Assembly: GCF_009600605.1 (NCBI RefSeq)
Contig: NZ_VWNA01000001.1
Span: forward strand, 3,768,501-3,832,500
Direction of reading: 5' to 3'
Source of the DNA: Segnochrobactrum spirostomi
Lineage (GTDB): Bacteria; Pseudomonadota; Alphaproteobacteria; Rhizobiales; Segnochrobactraceae
DNA length: 64,000 nucleotides
The translations under genes and the position numbers were made by a program. Below the pieces are notes generated by a model. The model was given only the letters and a program-made list of their open reading frames with translations. It was not told the origin of the DNA and did not search any database. Position 1 is the first letter of the stretch. Each line of letters begins with the position of its first letter. This document shows positions 46,416 to 57,476 of the stretch, piece by piece.

Positions 46416-46473
46416 ACGGCCTCTCGCGCGGGTGAGAGCGGCCGCCGGCTTTCGCGGCGACCGCCATCGCGTG

Positions 46474-47781
46474 TCAGGCGCGGCCGAAGACGCGGCGGAA
46501 CACCGTATCGACGTGCTTCAGGTGATAATCGAGGTCGAACAGGGCCTCGAGCTCGGCCTCGTCGAGGCGGGCGCGCACGTCGGCGTCGGCCTTGAGCAGC
46601 GCCAGGAAGTCGCCGCCCTTCTCCCACACCGGCATCGCGTTGCGCTGGACGAGACGGTAGGCATCCTCGCGCGCCACGCCCTTCTGGGTCAGCGCCAGCA
46701 GCACGCGCTGCGAATGGACGAGGCCGCCGAGACGATCGAGATTGCTCTGCATCCGCTCCGGATAGATCAACAGCTTGTCGATCACGCCGGCGAGGCGCGA
46801 CAGGGCGAAGTCGAGCGTCACCGTCGCGTCCGGGCCGATCATCCGCTCGACCGAGGAATGGGAGATGTCGCGCTCGTGCCAGAGCGCCACGTTCTCCATC
46901 GCCGGCAGCGCATAGGCGCGCACCATGCGGGCGAGGCCGGTCAGGTTCTCGGACAGCACCGGGTTGCGCTTGTGCGGCATCGCCGACGAGCCCTTCTGGC
47001 CCGGCGAGAAATATTCCTCGGCCTCCAGCACCTCGGTGCGCTGCAGATGGCGGATTTCCGTCGCCAGCCGCTCGATCGAGGAGGCGACGACGCCGAGCGT
47101 CGCGAAGAACATGGCGTGGCGGTCGCGCGGGATGACCTGGGTGGAGACCGGCTCGGGCTTCAGGCCGAGCGCGGCCGCGACGTGTTCCTCGACCCTGGGA
47201 TCGATGTTGGCGAAGGTGCCGACGGCGCCCGAGATGGCGCAGGTCGCGACCTCTTCGCGGGCGGCGACGAGGCGGGCGCGGTTGCGCGCGAATTCGGCAT
47301 AGGCTTGGGCGAGCTTGAGGCCGAACGTGACCGGCTCGGCATGGATGCCGTGGCTGCGGCCGATGGTCGGCGTCAGCTTGTGCTCGAAGGCGCGGCGCTC
47401 GAGGGCGGCGAGAAGGGCATCGACGTCGGCGATCAGGAGATCGGCGGCGCGCACGAGCTGGATGTTGAAGCAGGTGTCGAGCACGTCGGACGAGGTCATG
47501 CCCTGGTGGACGAAGCGGGCGTCCGGGCCGACATGCTCGGCCAAGTGGGTCAGGAAGGCAATGACGTCGTGTTTGACCTCGCGCTCGATCTCGTCGATGC
47601 GGGCGGTGTCGAACTCGGCCGCCTTGCCCATCTTCCAGATCGTCTCGGCCGCCGATTTCGGGATCACGCCGAGCTCGGCGAGGGCGTCGCAGGCGTGGGC
47701 CTCGATCTCGAACCAGATGCGGAAACGGGTTTCCGGCGACCAGATCGCGGCCATCTCCGGCCGGCTGTAACGCGGGATCAT
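46474..47781 (-). CDS. purB: Adenylosuccinate lyase
   Basis: The 435-residue protein has the fumarase/aspartase superfamily signature GSSAMPHKRNP near 263, along with VHQGMTSSDVLDTCFNIQL, GRSHGIHAEPVTFGLK and TEIRHLQRTEV. It acts in two purine steps (SAICAR to AICAR; adenylosuccinate to AMP). AAGGAG precedes the start. It is downstream of rpe on the same strand by 51 bp. Confidence 0.97.
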   Translation of the reverse strand: MIPRYSRPEMAAIWSPETRFRIWFEIEAHACDALAELGVIPKSAAETIWKMGKAAEFDTARIDEIEREVKHDVIAFLTHLAEHVGPDARFVHQGMTSSDVLDTCFNIQLVRAADLLIADVDALLAALERRAFEHKLTPTIGRSHGIHAEPVTFGLKLAQAYAEFARNRARLVAAREEVATCAISGAVGTFANIDPRVEEHVAAALGLKPEPVSTQVIPRDRHAMFFATLGVVASSIERLATEIRHLQRTEVLEAEEYFSPGQKGSSAMPHKRNPVLSENLTGLARMVRAYALPAMENVALWHERDISHSSVERMIGPDATVTLDFALSRLAGVIDKLLIYPERMQSNLDRLGGLVHSQRVLLALTQKGVAREDAYRLVQRNAMPVWEKGGDFLALLKADADVRARLDEAELEALFDLDYHLKHVDTVFRRVFGRA

Positions 47782-47832
47782 GAAGGCTCCTTCTGAAGGG
47801 TTTTGCCGCGACGGGGCGCGTGAGGGGTGGGG

Positions 47833-48525
47833 TCAGCCCCGCCGGGCGCTCTCCGCGGCGGCGCGGATCGCCTCGATGTGGCGGGCATAGGCGGCCGGAC
47901 CGTCCTTGAAGACGGCGGAGCCGGCGACGAAGGCGTTGGCACCCGCCGCGGCGACGGCGGCCGCGGTCTCCGGCACGATGCCGCCGTCGACCTCGATGTC
48001 GATCGGCCGGTCGCCGATCAGCGCCTTGACCCGCGCGACCTTCTCGACCATCGCCGGAATGAAGGCCTGGCCGCCGAAGCCGGGATTGACGGTCATGACG
48101 AGGATGAGGTCGGCGCGGTCGATGAGGAACTCGACCGCCTCGACCGGCGTACCAGGATTGATGGCGACGCCGGCCTTCTTGCCGAGATGGCGGATCGCCT
48201 GAAGCGAGCGGTCGATATGGGGACCGGCCTCGGCATGGACGATCAGGCTGTCGGCGCCGGCCTCGGCGAAGGCCTCGAGATAGGGATCGGCGGGCTCGAT
48301 CATCAGATGGACGTCGAAGCGCTTCGCCGTCGTCGGGCGGATCGCCTTCACCACCGGCGGGCCGAAGGTGATGTTCGGCACGAAATGGCCGTCCATGATG
48401 TCGAGATGGATCCAGTCCGCCCCGGCGGCGTCCACGGCGCGGACCTCCTCGGCGAGGCGCGAGAAATCGGCCGACAGGATCGAGGGGGCGATGGCGATCG
48501 GGCGGGACAGCGTCGGGCGGGACAT
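47833..48525 (-). CDS. rpe: Ribulose-phosphate 3-epimerase
   Basis: The 230-residue protein has the family motifs [35 protein letters not shown] with metal-site His and Asp, [32 protein letters not shown] and [14 protein letters not shown]. It interconverts ribulose 5-phosphate and xylulose 5-phosphate in the pentose phosphate route. GGAGG precedes the ATG at 48525. It is upstream of purB. Confidence 0.96.
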   Translation of the reverse strand: MSRPTLSRPIAIAPSILSADFSRLAEEVRAVDAAGADWIHLDIMDGHFVPNITFGPPVVKAIRPTTAKRFDVHLMIEPADPYLEAFAEAGADSLIVHAEAGPHIDRSLQAIRHLGKKAGVAINPGTPVEAVEFLIDRADLILVMTVNPGFGGQAFIPAMVEKVARVKALIGDRPIDIEVDGGIVPETAAAVAAAGANAFVAGSAVFKDGPAAYARHIEAIRAAAESARRG

Positions 48526-48795
48526 GGGGCCTCCGGTCCGGTTGGAGCGCGGGATTTTCGGGCGCGGGATGCGGCGCGCAAGAAGAGACTTGCGCGACGC
48601 ATCTTGCCAGAGAGGGCGCGTGGCGCGCGTAGCACGCCCCGGGCGCCATGGCAAAGGGAACGGAACGCGCTGTCGTCGCCGGAGGTGGGCGAGCGGGAAG
48701 CGGGACGGCGTAGCCGAGTGCTTTCCTTGGCGGCGGGGCTGGCTTAGTGCTCGGGCGAACGCCGGCCCAACGGCCGCGATGATGACCGGACCGCC

Positions 48796-49722
48796 ATGAC
48801 CACCGCCTTCTTCCACTCCTCCGGCGACGTGCTCGCCGATCGTCGCTACGTCTATGCCGAGGGCCTGCTCGCCGACGGCGACGCCGTGGCGGCGGCCGAC
48901 CTGTTCGCCCAGGCCGTCGAGCTTGCGCCCGCCTGGGCGGCCGGCTGGGCGGCGCTCGGCAGGGCGCGGGAGGAGGCGGGCGAGGCGTTGGCTGCGGTCG
49001 CGGCCTACCGGCAGGCTCTGACGCTCGCGCCCGATGATCCGTTCGGCGCGAGCCTCAAGATCGCCAAGCTCGCGGGGGAGGCGGCGCCCGCCGCGCCGCC
49101 CGCGGCCTATGTCCGCGACCTGTTCGACCAATACGCGCCGCGCTTCGAAAGCGCCTTGATCGACGGGCTCGGCTACCGGGTGCCGGGGCGCCTCGGTGAT
49201 CTCCTCGCCCGCCTCCGGCCGGCACTTGCGACGCGGCCGGCGGCTCACGCCGTCGATCTCGGCTGCGGCACCGGCCTGATGGCGCCGATCCTGCGGCCGT
49301 GGGCGCACCGGCTCGACGGCGTCGATCTCTCGGCCGGCATGGTCGCGGTGGCGGAGGAGAAGGGGCTCTACGATCGCCTCGCCGTCGGCGACGTCGTGGC
49401 GTTCCTCGCGGACGGCGGCGCGCCCATCGATCTCGTCACCGCGGCGGACGTGTTCTGCTATCTCGGCGATCTCGAACCGGTGTTCGCCGCGATGCGGCCC
49501 CGGCTCGCGGCCGGCGCCCTCGTCGTCTTCTCGGTCGAGCGCGGGGCGGGCGAGGGTTGGCAGCTTCAGCCTTCGCTCCGTTTCGCCCACGGCGCCGATT
49601 ATCTGCGCGCCCTCGCGCACCGCCACGGACTTGCCGTCGTCGCCCTCGAAGAGGACGCGCTGCGTCGCGACCGGGGTGAGCCGGTCGCGGGCCTTCTCGC
49701 GGCGTTCTCCGCGCCCGGCTGA
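48796..49722 (+). CDS. TPR-fused SAM-dependent methyltransferase
   Basis: The 308-residue protein has two TPR-like helix pairs (about 14-95) followed by a class I methyltransferase: [14 protein letters not shown], motif [11 protein letters not shown] at 153-162, [17 protein letters not shown] and [13 protein letters not shown]. The '[11 protein letters not shown]' start is typical of the TPR-methyltransferase group whose substrates are unknown. It is convergent with the pyruvate kinase-like gene, with only 10 bp between. Confidence 0.88.
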   Translation: MTTAFFHSSGDVLADRRYVYAEGLLADGDAVAAADLFAQAVELAPAWAAGWAALGRAREEAGEALAAVAAYRQALTLAPDDPFGASLKIAKLAGEAAPAAPPAAYVRDLFDQYAPRFESALIDGLGYRVPGRLGDLLARLRPALATRPAAHAVDLGCGTGLMAPILRPWAHRLDGVDLSAGMVAVAEEKGLYDRLAVGDVVAFLADGGAPIDLVTAADVFCYLGDLEPVFAAMRPRLAAGALVVFSVERGAGEGWQLQPSLRFAHGADYLRALAHRHGLAVVALEEDALRRDRGEPVAGLLAAFSAPG

Positions 49723-49732
49723 GGCCCGGCGC

Positions 49733-51244
49733 CTACCAGGATTTCAGCGCGCGCATGCGCGACGTCTTCTTGAAAACGTGGGCATCCATCCGCGTCAGCA
49801 AGCGGTCGAGCACGTCGACCGCAGCCCCGACCTCGGGCCCCTTGTTGAGCATCACGCACTCGGCGCGGCCGGCCATGGCGGCGTCCGTCATCTCGCCGCG
49901 CGAGGGGACGCCGTGCTTGACGAGCTCCTCGAGCACCTGGGTTGCCCAGATCGCCGGAACGCCCGCGGCCTCGCAGATCCACAGGATTTCCTCCTGCATC
50001 TCGGCGAGACGTTCGAAGCCGATCTCGGCGGCGAGATCGCCGCGGGCGATCATCACCGCGAAGGGGCGCCGGCCGCTCGCGCGGGCGATGAGGTCGGGCA
50101 GGTTCTTGACCGCCTCGGGCCGCTCGATCTTGGCGACGAGACCGATCGGGTGACCGGGCTTGCCCTGGCGCGCCAGCGCCTCTTCGAGGAGGTCGATGTC
50201 GTCGGGGCGGCTCACGAACGAATAGCCGACCATGTCGGCGCACTCGACCACCGTCGCGAGGTCGCGCTCGTCCTTGTCGGTGAGCGGCGACAGGCCGAGC
50301 GCGGTGTCGGGCAGGTTGATGCCCTTCTCGGATTTGAGCTTGGTGCCGCCGGCCTTGGTGCGCGCGACGCGGATGATCGCCTCGCCATCGCCGACGCTCT
50401 CGACCGTGCCTTCGAGCTTGCCGTCGTCGTAGCGCAGACGGTCGCCGACCGAGAGGCGGTTGACCATCTCGGGCAGCGAGACCGCGGCGCAGAACGGCAC
50501 CTCCTCGGTGCCGTAGGGCTCCGCCTTGGCGACGAGGCGGAACGCATCGCCGGCCATCAGGCGGACGCCGGAACCCGGCGCGACGATTGTTTCCGTGCGG
50601 ATCTTGGGGCCTGCGATGTCCATCAGGATGGTGAGGCGGCGGGCGACAAATTCACCCGCGGCGCGGACGTTCGCCGCCATGGCACGCCAAGCCAGATGAT
50701 CGTCGTGGGCGCAATTGATGCGGGCGATGTCCATGCCGCGGCGAGCGAGATCGAACACCACCTCGCGGTCGGTCGCCGCCTCGCTCGGCAGCGTCACCAT
50801 GATGCGGCTGCGCCGCCCCTGACGGGGCACGCCGAACAGGTGGTCGGTCGCGTTCGCAAGCCGCAGTTCGCCGGCGAAGAAGGCGGCTTCGCTCGGGGCG
50901 GGATGCGGGCTCTGCCGGCCGGCCATCGCCGCGAGGGCGCAGAGGACGGCGTCGAGCGTCGGCAGCACGCGGCTTTCGATGCGCCCGAGGGAGGACAGCC
51001 CGCGCCACATCAGGCGGTGCTGGAGGGGGCGCAGGTCGCGGTGCCGCAAGCTCATATAATGGGCGAGGTTGCCGATCGCGGCATCGTGGTCGGAGCGGCC
51101 GAACCGTCCCATGAGCGCGGCGCCGTCGGTGGCGACCTGGTCGCGCAGGGCGAGAACCTCGTCCATCAGCGCGCCGATCTCGCTCGCCGCGTTATCCGCC
51201 GTGCTGTCGCTCGCCTGCACCGCTACGGCCTGTTCCGTACTCAT
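49733..51244 (-). CDS. Atypical pyruvate kinase-like protein with an N-terminal extension and no C-terminal domain
   Basis: The ATG at 51244 is preceded by GGAGGG and gives 503 residues. Residues 1-145 are a predicted helical extension not found in standard pyruvate kinases. The barrel then follows with [14 protein letters not shown] (169-182), [11 protein letters not shown] (208-218), [48 protein letters not shown] and [10 protein letters not shown]. The K+/Mg site and Lys-Glu active motif are kept, but MLNKGPEV replaces the usual MLSGETA, and the ~120-residue allosteric C-terminal domain is missing. It may still make pyruvate or may act on a related compound. Confidence 0.82.
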   Translation of the reverse strand: MSTEQAVAVQASDSTADNAASEIGALMDEVLALRDQVATDGAALMGRFGRSDHDAAIGNLAHYMSLRHRDLRPLQHRLMWRGLSSLGRIESRVLPTLDAVLCALAAMAGRQSPHPAPSEAAFFAGELRLANATDHLFGVPRQGRRSRIMVTLPSEAATDREVVFDLARRGMDIARINCAHDDHLAWRAMAANVRAAGEFVARRLTILMDIAGPKIRTETIVAPGSGVRLMAGDAFRLVAKAEPYGTEEVPFCAAVSLPEMVNRLSVGDRLRYDDGKLEGTVESVGDGEAIIRVARTKAGGTKLKSEKGINLPDTALGLSPLTDKDERDLATVVECADMVGYSFVSRPDDIDLLEEALARQGKPGHPIGLVAKIERPEAVKNLPDLIARASGRRPFAVMIARGDLAAEIGFERLAEMQEEILWICEAAGVPAIWATQVLEELVKHGVPSRGEMTDAAMAGRAECVMLNKGPEVGAAVDVLDRLLTRMDAHVFKKTSRMRALKSW

Positions 51245-51336
51245 CGAGTGACCCTCCGCCGACATGAAACGCGCCTGCACCATAGGGCTGGATGATAACG
51301 TGGCGTTGACGCAAATCACTCGGCGGGCGGCGCCGT

Positions 51337-51915
51337 TCAGCCATTGAAGGCCGCAACGATCTCCGCGGTGCGGCGCACCTGCGCGACGCGGGGGAGGATC
51401 CGTTCCACCGCGAAGGCGTGCATGCCCTCGCCGAAGCTCGACGAGGCGTCCTCGGCGATCACGACGCGGTAGTTCAGATGCCAGGCGTCGCGCGCCGTCT
51501 GCTCGACGCCGAAATTGGTCGCGACGCCGCAGACGATGACCGCCTCGATACCGCGGCGGCGGAGCTGGAGGTCGAGCTCGGTGCCGAAAAACGCACTCCA
51601 GTGCCGCTTGAGGATGCTGATGGTCGGGGAGAGATCGGCGAGTTCGGGCGTGCGCTCCGACCAATCGGCCGGAAAGCCGCCCGGCGGCAGGGTCATCGCC
51701 GCGTCGACAGGCTGGGCGAGCCGGTCGGCCGCGCCCTCGGAAAAGCCGACGCGCACCTCGACGATCACGCCACCCGCCCCCTTCACCGCCTCGATCAGGC
51801 GGCGCGCCGCCGCGACGACGGCGTGGCGGTCGTGCGGCGCCAGCGGCATGCCGAGCGTGCCGTTCTGGAGATCGATGAGAACGAGCGCGGTCTTCGTCGG
51901 GATGAAGGGGGTCAT
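51337..51915 (-). CDS. Isochorismatase-family hydrolase, YecD-like, without the nucleophilic Cys
   Basis: The 192-residue protein has D15 (LVLIDLQNG) and K103 (ISILKRHWSAFFGTEL) of the family's active site. In the third catalytic position, GVATNFxVEQTARDAW, the residue is Gly (about 136) where cysteine hydrolases have Cys. The same change occurs in the E. coli YecD group, whose activity is not settled, and in true isochorismatases. It is divergent from the Lhr-type helicase. Confidence 0.85.
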   Translation of the reverse strand: MTPFIPTKTALVLIDLQNGTLGMPLAPHDRHAVVAAARRLIEAVKGAGGVIVEVRVGFSEGAADRLAQPVDAAMTLPPGGFPADWSERTPELADLSPTISILKRHWSAFFGTELDLQLRRRGIEAVIVCGVATNFGVEQTARDAWHLNYRVVIAEDASSSFGEGMHAFAVERILPRVAQVRRTAEIVAAFNG

Positions 51916-52050
51916 ACTGGCTCCTAGGAAGATATATAATCAGTAAAACTTATTATAAGAGTTGCAATATGTCATCCGTGAGACGGTGCGATCGCGCGAC
52001 GAGGGCGGTGCGGATTTTCCTCGGCGCCGACACGCACTACATCTGAAGCC

Positions 52051-54588
52051 GTGGACACCCTGGACGCCGACGCCTTGCAAACCGCGCTGCTGCCGCGACG
52101 CTTCGCGGACTGGTTCGCCGCGCGCGGCTGGACGCCGCGGCCGCATCAGCTCGCACTCCTCGACATGGCGGCTTCGGGGCGCTCGGCCCTGCTCATCGCC
52201 CCGACCGGCGCCGGCAAGACGCTCGCCGGCTTTCTGCCGAGCCTCGTGGCGCTGGCGGAGCGGCCGGCGCGCCGCCCCGGCGAGGCCTATCGCGGCGTTC
52301 ACACCCTCTATGTCTCGCCGCTCAAGGCGCTCGCGGTCGACATCGCCCGCAATCTCGAAACGCCGATCCGCGAGATGGACCTGCCGATCCGGGTCGAGAC
52401 GCGCACCGGCGACACGCCGGCCCACAAGCGCCAGCGCCAGAAGGAGGCGCCCCCCGACATTCTGCTCACCACGCCGGAACAGCTCGCGCTCCTCGTCTCA
52501 ATGCCGGATGCCGCGCGCTTCTTCGAGGACCTCGATGAGATCATTCTCGACGAACTCCACGCGCTCGTCACCTCGAAGCGCGGCGATCTCCTCGCCTTGG
52601 ACGTGGCGCGCCTGCGCACGCTCGCGCCGCGGCTCCGGGCGACCGGGCTCTCCGCCACCGTCGCCGATCCCGGCGGCCTCGCCGCCTGGCTGATGCCCCA
52701 ACCGGCGGCGGGTCCCCAGGCGGAGGCCGACCGCATCGTCGTGCAGGGCGGCGCGTCGCCGGATATCTCGATCCTGGAGACGGCCGAGCGCATTCCCTGG
52801 TCGGGCCATTCCGCCCGCTACGCCTACGGCGAGATCTACCGGCTCATCGCCGAGCATCGGACGACCCTCGTGTTCGTCAACACCCGCAGCCAGGCGGAAG
52901 GGGTGTTCCACGCGCTGTGGACCATCAACGAGCTCAATCTACCGATCGCGCTCCACCATGGCTCGCTCGACCGCGAGCAGCGCCGCAAGGTGGAGGCGGC
53001 GATGGCGGCGAACCGGCTCAAGGCGGTGGTCTGCACCTCGACACTCGATCTCGGCATCGACTGGGGCGACATCGACCTCGTCATCAATCTCGGCGCGCCG
53101 AAGGGGGCGAGCCGGCTCGCCCAGCGCATCGGCCGCGCCAACCACCGGCTCGACGAGCCGTCGAAGGCCGTCCTCGTTCCGGCGAACCGCTTCGAGGTGA
53201 TGGAGTGCCGCGCCGCGCTCGACGCCAATTATCTCGGCGTCCAGGACACGCCGCCGCTCAAGGCGGGCGCGCTCGACGTGCTCGCCCAGCATGTCCTCGG
53301 CATGGCCTGCGCCGCGCCCTTCTCGGCCGACGGCCTGTTCGCCGAGGTGACCTCCGCCTTGCCCTATCGCGGCCTCGACCGGACGACCTTCGACCGCGTC
53401 GTCGATTTCGTCGCGACCGGCGGCTACGCGCTGCGCTCCTACGAGCGGTTCGCCAAGATCCGCCGTGGCATCGATGGGCTGTGGCGCCTGACCCATCCGC
53501 GCGTCGCCCAGCAATATCGGCTCAATGTCGGCACCATCATCGAGGCGCCGCTGCTCAAGGTGCGCCTCACCTCGCGCAAGGCGACGGGTGTGGTCGGGCG
53601 CGGCGGCCGGGTGCTCGGGGAGATCGAGGAATATTTCATCGAATCCCTCGCGCCGGGCGACACCTTCCTGTTCGCCGGGGAGGTCCTGAAGTTCGAGGCG
53701 ATCCGCGAGCAGGAGGCGCTCGTCACCCGCGCCCGCGGCGAATCCCCCAAGGTGCCGGTCTATGCCGGCGGCAAATTCCCGCTCTCGACCTATCTCGCGG
53801 CGGGGGTGAGGGCGATCCTCGCCGATCCCGCCGCGGCTGTGGGGCTGCCGGATCAGGTCGGCGAGTGGCTGGCGATCCAGGCCCGGCGGTCCGTGCTGCC
53901 GGGGCGGGACGAACTCCTCGTCGAGACCTTTCCCCGCGCCGACCGCTTCTACCTCGTCGCCTATCCGTTCGAGGGCCGGCTCGCCCACCAGACGCTCGGC
54001 ATGCTGCTCACGCGCCGCCTGGAGCGCGTGCGGGCCCGGCCGGTCGGCTTCGTCGCGTCCGATTATTCGCTCGCGGTGTGGGGGCTCGGCGATCTCGGCG
54101 CCATGATTGCTGACGGCCGGCTCTCCCTCGACCGGCTGTTCGAGGAGGACATGCTGGGCGACGATCTCGATGCTTGGCTCGCCGAAAGCTATCTTCTGAA
54201 GCGCTCGTTCCGTGCCTGCGCGCTGATCTCCGGCCTCATCGAGCGTCGCCATCCCGGCGAGGAGAAGACCGGCCGGCAGGTCACCATCTCGACCGATCTC
54301 GTCTACGACGTGCTGCGCAGCCACGAGCCCGACCACATCCTCCTGCGCGCCACCTGGGCCGACGCCTCGGCGGGCCTTCTCGACATCGGCCGCCTCGGCG
54401 AGATGCTCGCGCGCGTGCGCGGCCGCATCATCCACAAGGCGCTTGATCACGTCTCGCCGCTCGCCGTGCCGGTGCTGCTCGACATCGGCCGGGAGGCGGT
54501 CTCGGGCATGGCGAACGAGGCGATCCTGGCGGAAGCCGCCTTGCGCGAGGACGCCGAGGGGCTGGTGGCCGAGGCGCTGCGGGACTGA
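52051..54588 (+). CDS. Lhr-type DEXH-box helicase (ligase-associated DNA damage response type)
   Basis: From the GTG at 52051 the protein has 845 residues. The helicase core has the Q-motif region PRPHQLALLDM, Walker A APTGAGKT at 50-57, DELH at 167-170 (motif II), SATVADPGG (motif III), and RLAQRIGRANH (motif VI), then the Lhr-core winged helix and a C-terminal domain. Relatives in alphaproteobacteria are encoded with a DNA ligase, an exonuclease and a phosphoesterase for repair. None of these partners is next to it here. It is a single gene. Confidence 0.9.
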   Translation: MDTLDADALQTALLPRRFADWFAARGWTPRPHQLALLDMAASGRSALLIAPTGAGKTLAGFLPSLVALAERPARRPGEAYRGVHTLYVSPLKALAVDIARNLETPIREMDLPIRVETRTGDTPAHKRQRQKEAPPDILLTTPEQLALLVSMPDAARFFEDLDEIILDELHALVTSKRGDLLALDVARLRTLAPRLRATGLSATVADPGGLAAWLMPQPAAGPQAEADRIVVQGGASPDISILETAERIPWSGHSARYAYGEIYRLIAEHRTTLVFVNTRSQAEGVFHALWTINELNLPIALHHGSLDREQRRKVEAAMAANRLKAVVCTSTLDLGIDWGDIDLVINLGAPKGASRLAQRIGRANHRLDEPSKAVLVPANRFEVMECRAALDANYLGVQDTPPLKAGALDVLAQHVLGMACAAPFSADGLFAEVTSALPYRGLDRTTFDRVVDFVATGGYALRSYERFAKIRRGIDGLWRLTHPRVAQQYRLNVGTIIEAPLLKVRLTSRKATGVVGRGGRVLGEIEEYFIESLAPGDTFLFAGEVLKFEAIREQEALVTRARGESPKVPVYAGGKFPLSTYLAAGVRAILADPAAAVGLPDQVGEWLAIQARRSVLPGRDELLVETFPRADRFYLVAYPFEGRLAHQTLGMLLTRRLERVRARPVGFVASDYSLAVWGLGDLGAMIADGRLSLDRLFEEDMLGDDLDAWLAESYLLKRSFRACALISGLIERRHPGEEKTGRQVTISTDLVYDVLRSHEPDHILLRATWADASAGLLDIGRLGEMLARVRGRIIHKALDHVSPLAVPVLLDIGREAVSGMANEAILAEAALREDAEGLVAEALRD

Positions 54589-54671
54589 GCGCGGCCCTGC
54601 GGACGGACCGCGGGGCGCGCCCGTTCAGGCCGCGTGCGGAAAGTTTTATTCCTCACGATAAAATCTTTTGC

Positions 54672-54690
54672 CAACAAGTCGGCTTTGTTG
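54672..54690. promoter_or_regulatory. Inverted repeat upstream of tmm
   Basis: CAACAA and TTGTTG are 6-bp perfect arms with a 7-bp spacer, about 95 bp upstream of the tmm start codon in a low-GC patch (54650-54695). It is a candidate operator. Confidence 0.4.
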
Positions 54691-54725
54691 TTACCGTTCG
54701 GTCGCGTCGCACAGCCACGGGCTGA

Positions 54726-56141
<1,416 letters not shown>

Positions 56142-56163
56142 GCCGCTTCACCCTCGCCAAACG

Positions 56164-56198
56164 AAAAGGGCGGATGCCGCGTGGCACCCGCCCTTTTT
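56164..56198 (+). terminator. Rho-independent terminator after tmm
   Basis: AAAAGGGCGG pairs with CCGCCCTTTT (with one internal mismatch), with an inner TGCC/GGCA stem, and TTTTT follows. It is 22 bp after the tmm stop and also faces the transaldolase gene. Confidence 0.85.
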
Positions 56199-56220
56199 CA
56201 TGCGCGAAGGTCGCGCCGGA

Positions 56221-57180
56221 TCAGGCAGCGAGGCGCTCGGCGACGATCTTGCGCAGCGAGCCGAGGTCCTTGACGAACTGACGGATGCCTTCCGAGAGCT
56301 TCTCGGTCGCCATCGCGTCCTCGTTGAGGGCGAAGCGGAACGCCTTCTCGTCGTAGTGGATGCGGGCCGGCGCGCCGTCGTTCTGCGCCGGATCGAGGGC
56401 GCGCTTCAGCTCGCCTTCTTCCTTCGCGAGATCGTCGAGCAGCGACGGGCCGATCGTCAGGCGGTCGCAGCCGGCGAGGGCTTCGATCTCGCCGGTGTTG
56501 CGGAACGAGGCGCCCATGACGACCGTCTTGATGCCGTTCGCTTTGTAGTAGTGGTAGATGTTGCGGACGGAGACGACGCCCGGATCGGTCTCCGGCGTGT
56601 AGGGGCCGCCGCCGTTCTTGACGTGCCAATCGAGGATGCGGCCGACGAACGGCGAGATCAGGAACGCGCCCGCTTCGGCGCAGGCTACCGCCTGGGCCAT
56701 CGAGAACAGCAGCGTCAGGTTGCAGTCGATGCCTTCCTTCTGAAGGATCTCCGCGGCGCGGATGCCTTCCCAGGTCGAGGCGATCTTGATGAGGATGCGG
56801 TCGTGGCCGACGCCGCGGCTCTTGTAGTCGGCGATGAGGGCGCGCGCTTTGGCGAGGGTCGCCTCGGTGTCGAACGAGAGGTCGGCATTCACTTCCGTCG
56901 AAACGCGGCCCGGCACGATGCCCGACAGCTCGACACCGAAGGAGACGGCGAGGTGATCGCACACCGCGTCGCGCACCGCTTCCGACGAGCCGTTCTGCTG
57001 CTTGCCCCAGGCGATCGCGGCATCGACGAGGTGGGCGTAGGCGGGCTGATTGACGGCCTTGAGCAGGAGCGAGGGGTTGGTGGTGCAGTCCTGCGGCTTG
57101 AGCCGGCGCACGGTTTCGATCTCGCCCGTATCCGCGACGACGACCGAGACTTGGCGCAATTGTTCGAGCTTGGAAACCAT
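56221..57180 (-). CDS. tal: Transaldolase
   Basis: The 319-residue protein is the classical TalA/TalB form. D17 (VADTGE) and the Schiff-base K132 ([12 protein letters not shown]) are in place, together with [11 protein letters not shown] and [13 protein letters not shown]. It transfers dihydroxyacetone between sugar phosphates in the non-oxidative pentose phosphate path. GAGGAG precedes the ATG at 57180. A good promoter lies upstream. It is convergent with tmm. Confidence 0.97.
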   Translation of the reverse strand: MVSKLEQLRQVSVVVADTGEIETVRRLKPQDCTTNPSLLLKAVNQPAYAHLVDAAIAWGKQQNGSSEAVRDAVCDHLAVSFGVELSGIVPGRVSTEVNADLSFDTEATLAKARALIADYKSRGVGHDRILIKIASTWEGIRAAEILQKEGIDCNLTLLFSMAQAVACAEAGAFLISPFVGRILDWHVKNGGGPYTPETDPGVVSVRNIYHYYKANGIKTVVMGASFRNTGEIEALAGCDRLTIGPSLLDDLAKEEGELKRALDPAQNDGAPARIHYDEKAFRFALNEDAMATEKLSEGIRQFVKDLGSLRKIVAERLAA

Positions 57181-57275
57181 GGGCGCTGCGCTCCTCTTGA
57201 ATGATCGCGGACGCGACCGGCGCATCGGTCGGGACGCGCCGGTCGGGCCGGAAGCCACCGGGCGGGGCCGGCCCT

Positions 57276-57304
57276 TACATAGCTCCTAATGATCGCCATC
57301 CCAA
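57276..57304 (-). promoter_or_regulatory. Sigma70-type promoter for tal
   Basis: On the minus strand TTGGGA (57299-57304) and TATGTA (57276-57281) are 17 bp apart. The predicted transcript start is ~90 bp before the transaldolase ATG. Confidence 0.5.
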
Positions 57305-57476
57305 CCCCGAAGAGCCCGCCGTCTGTTCGTTTCATGCCTTTTCGCAACGTCTTGGCGTTTCGCTCCGGAAGCCCACGCACCCGGTGCGCCGAGCCCGATT
57401 GCATTGCCGGGCACCTTGGCTTCAAAGTCGCCCACGAGGGTGTGCCGCGCGCGGCGATTCACGAAGGGGAGCGGTG

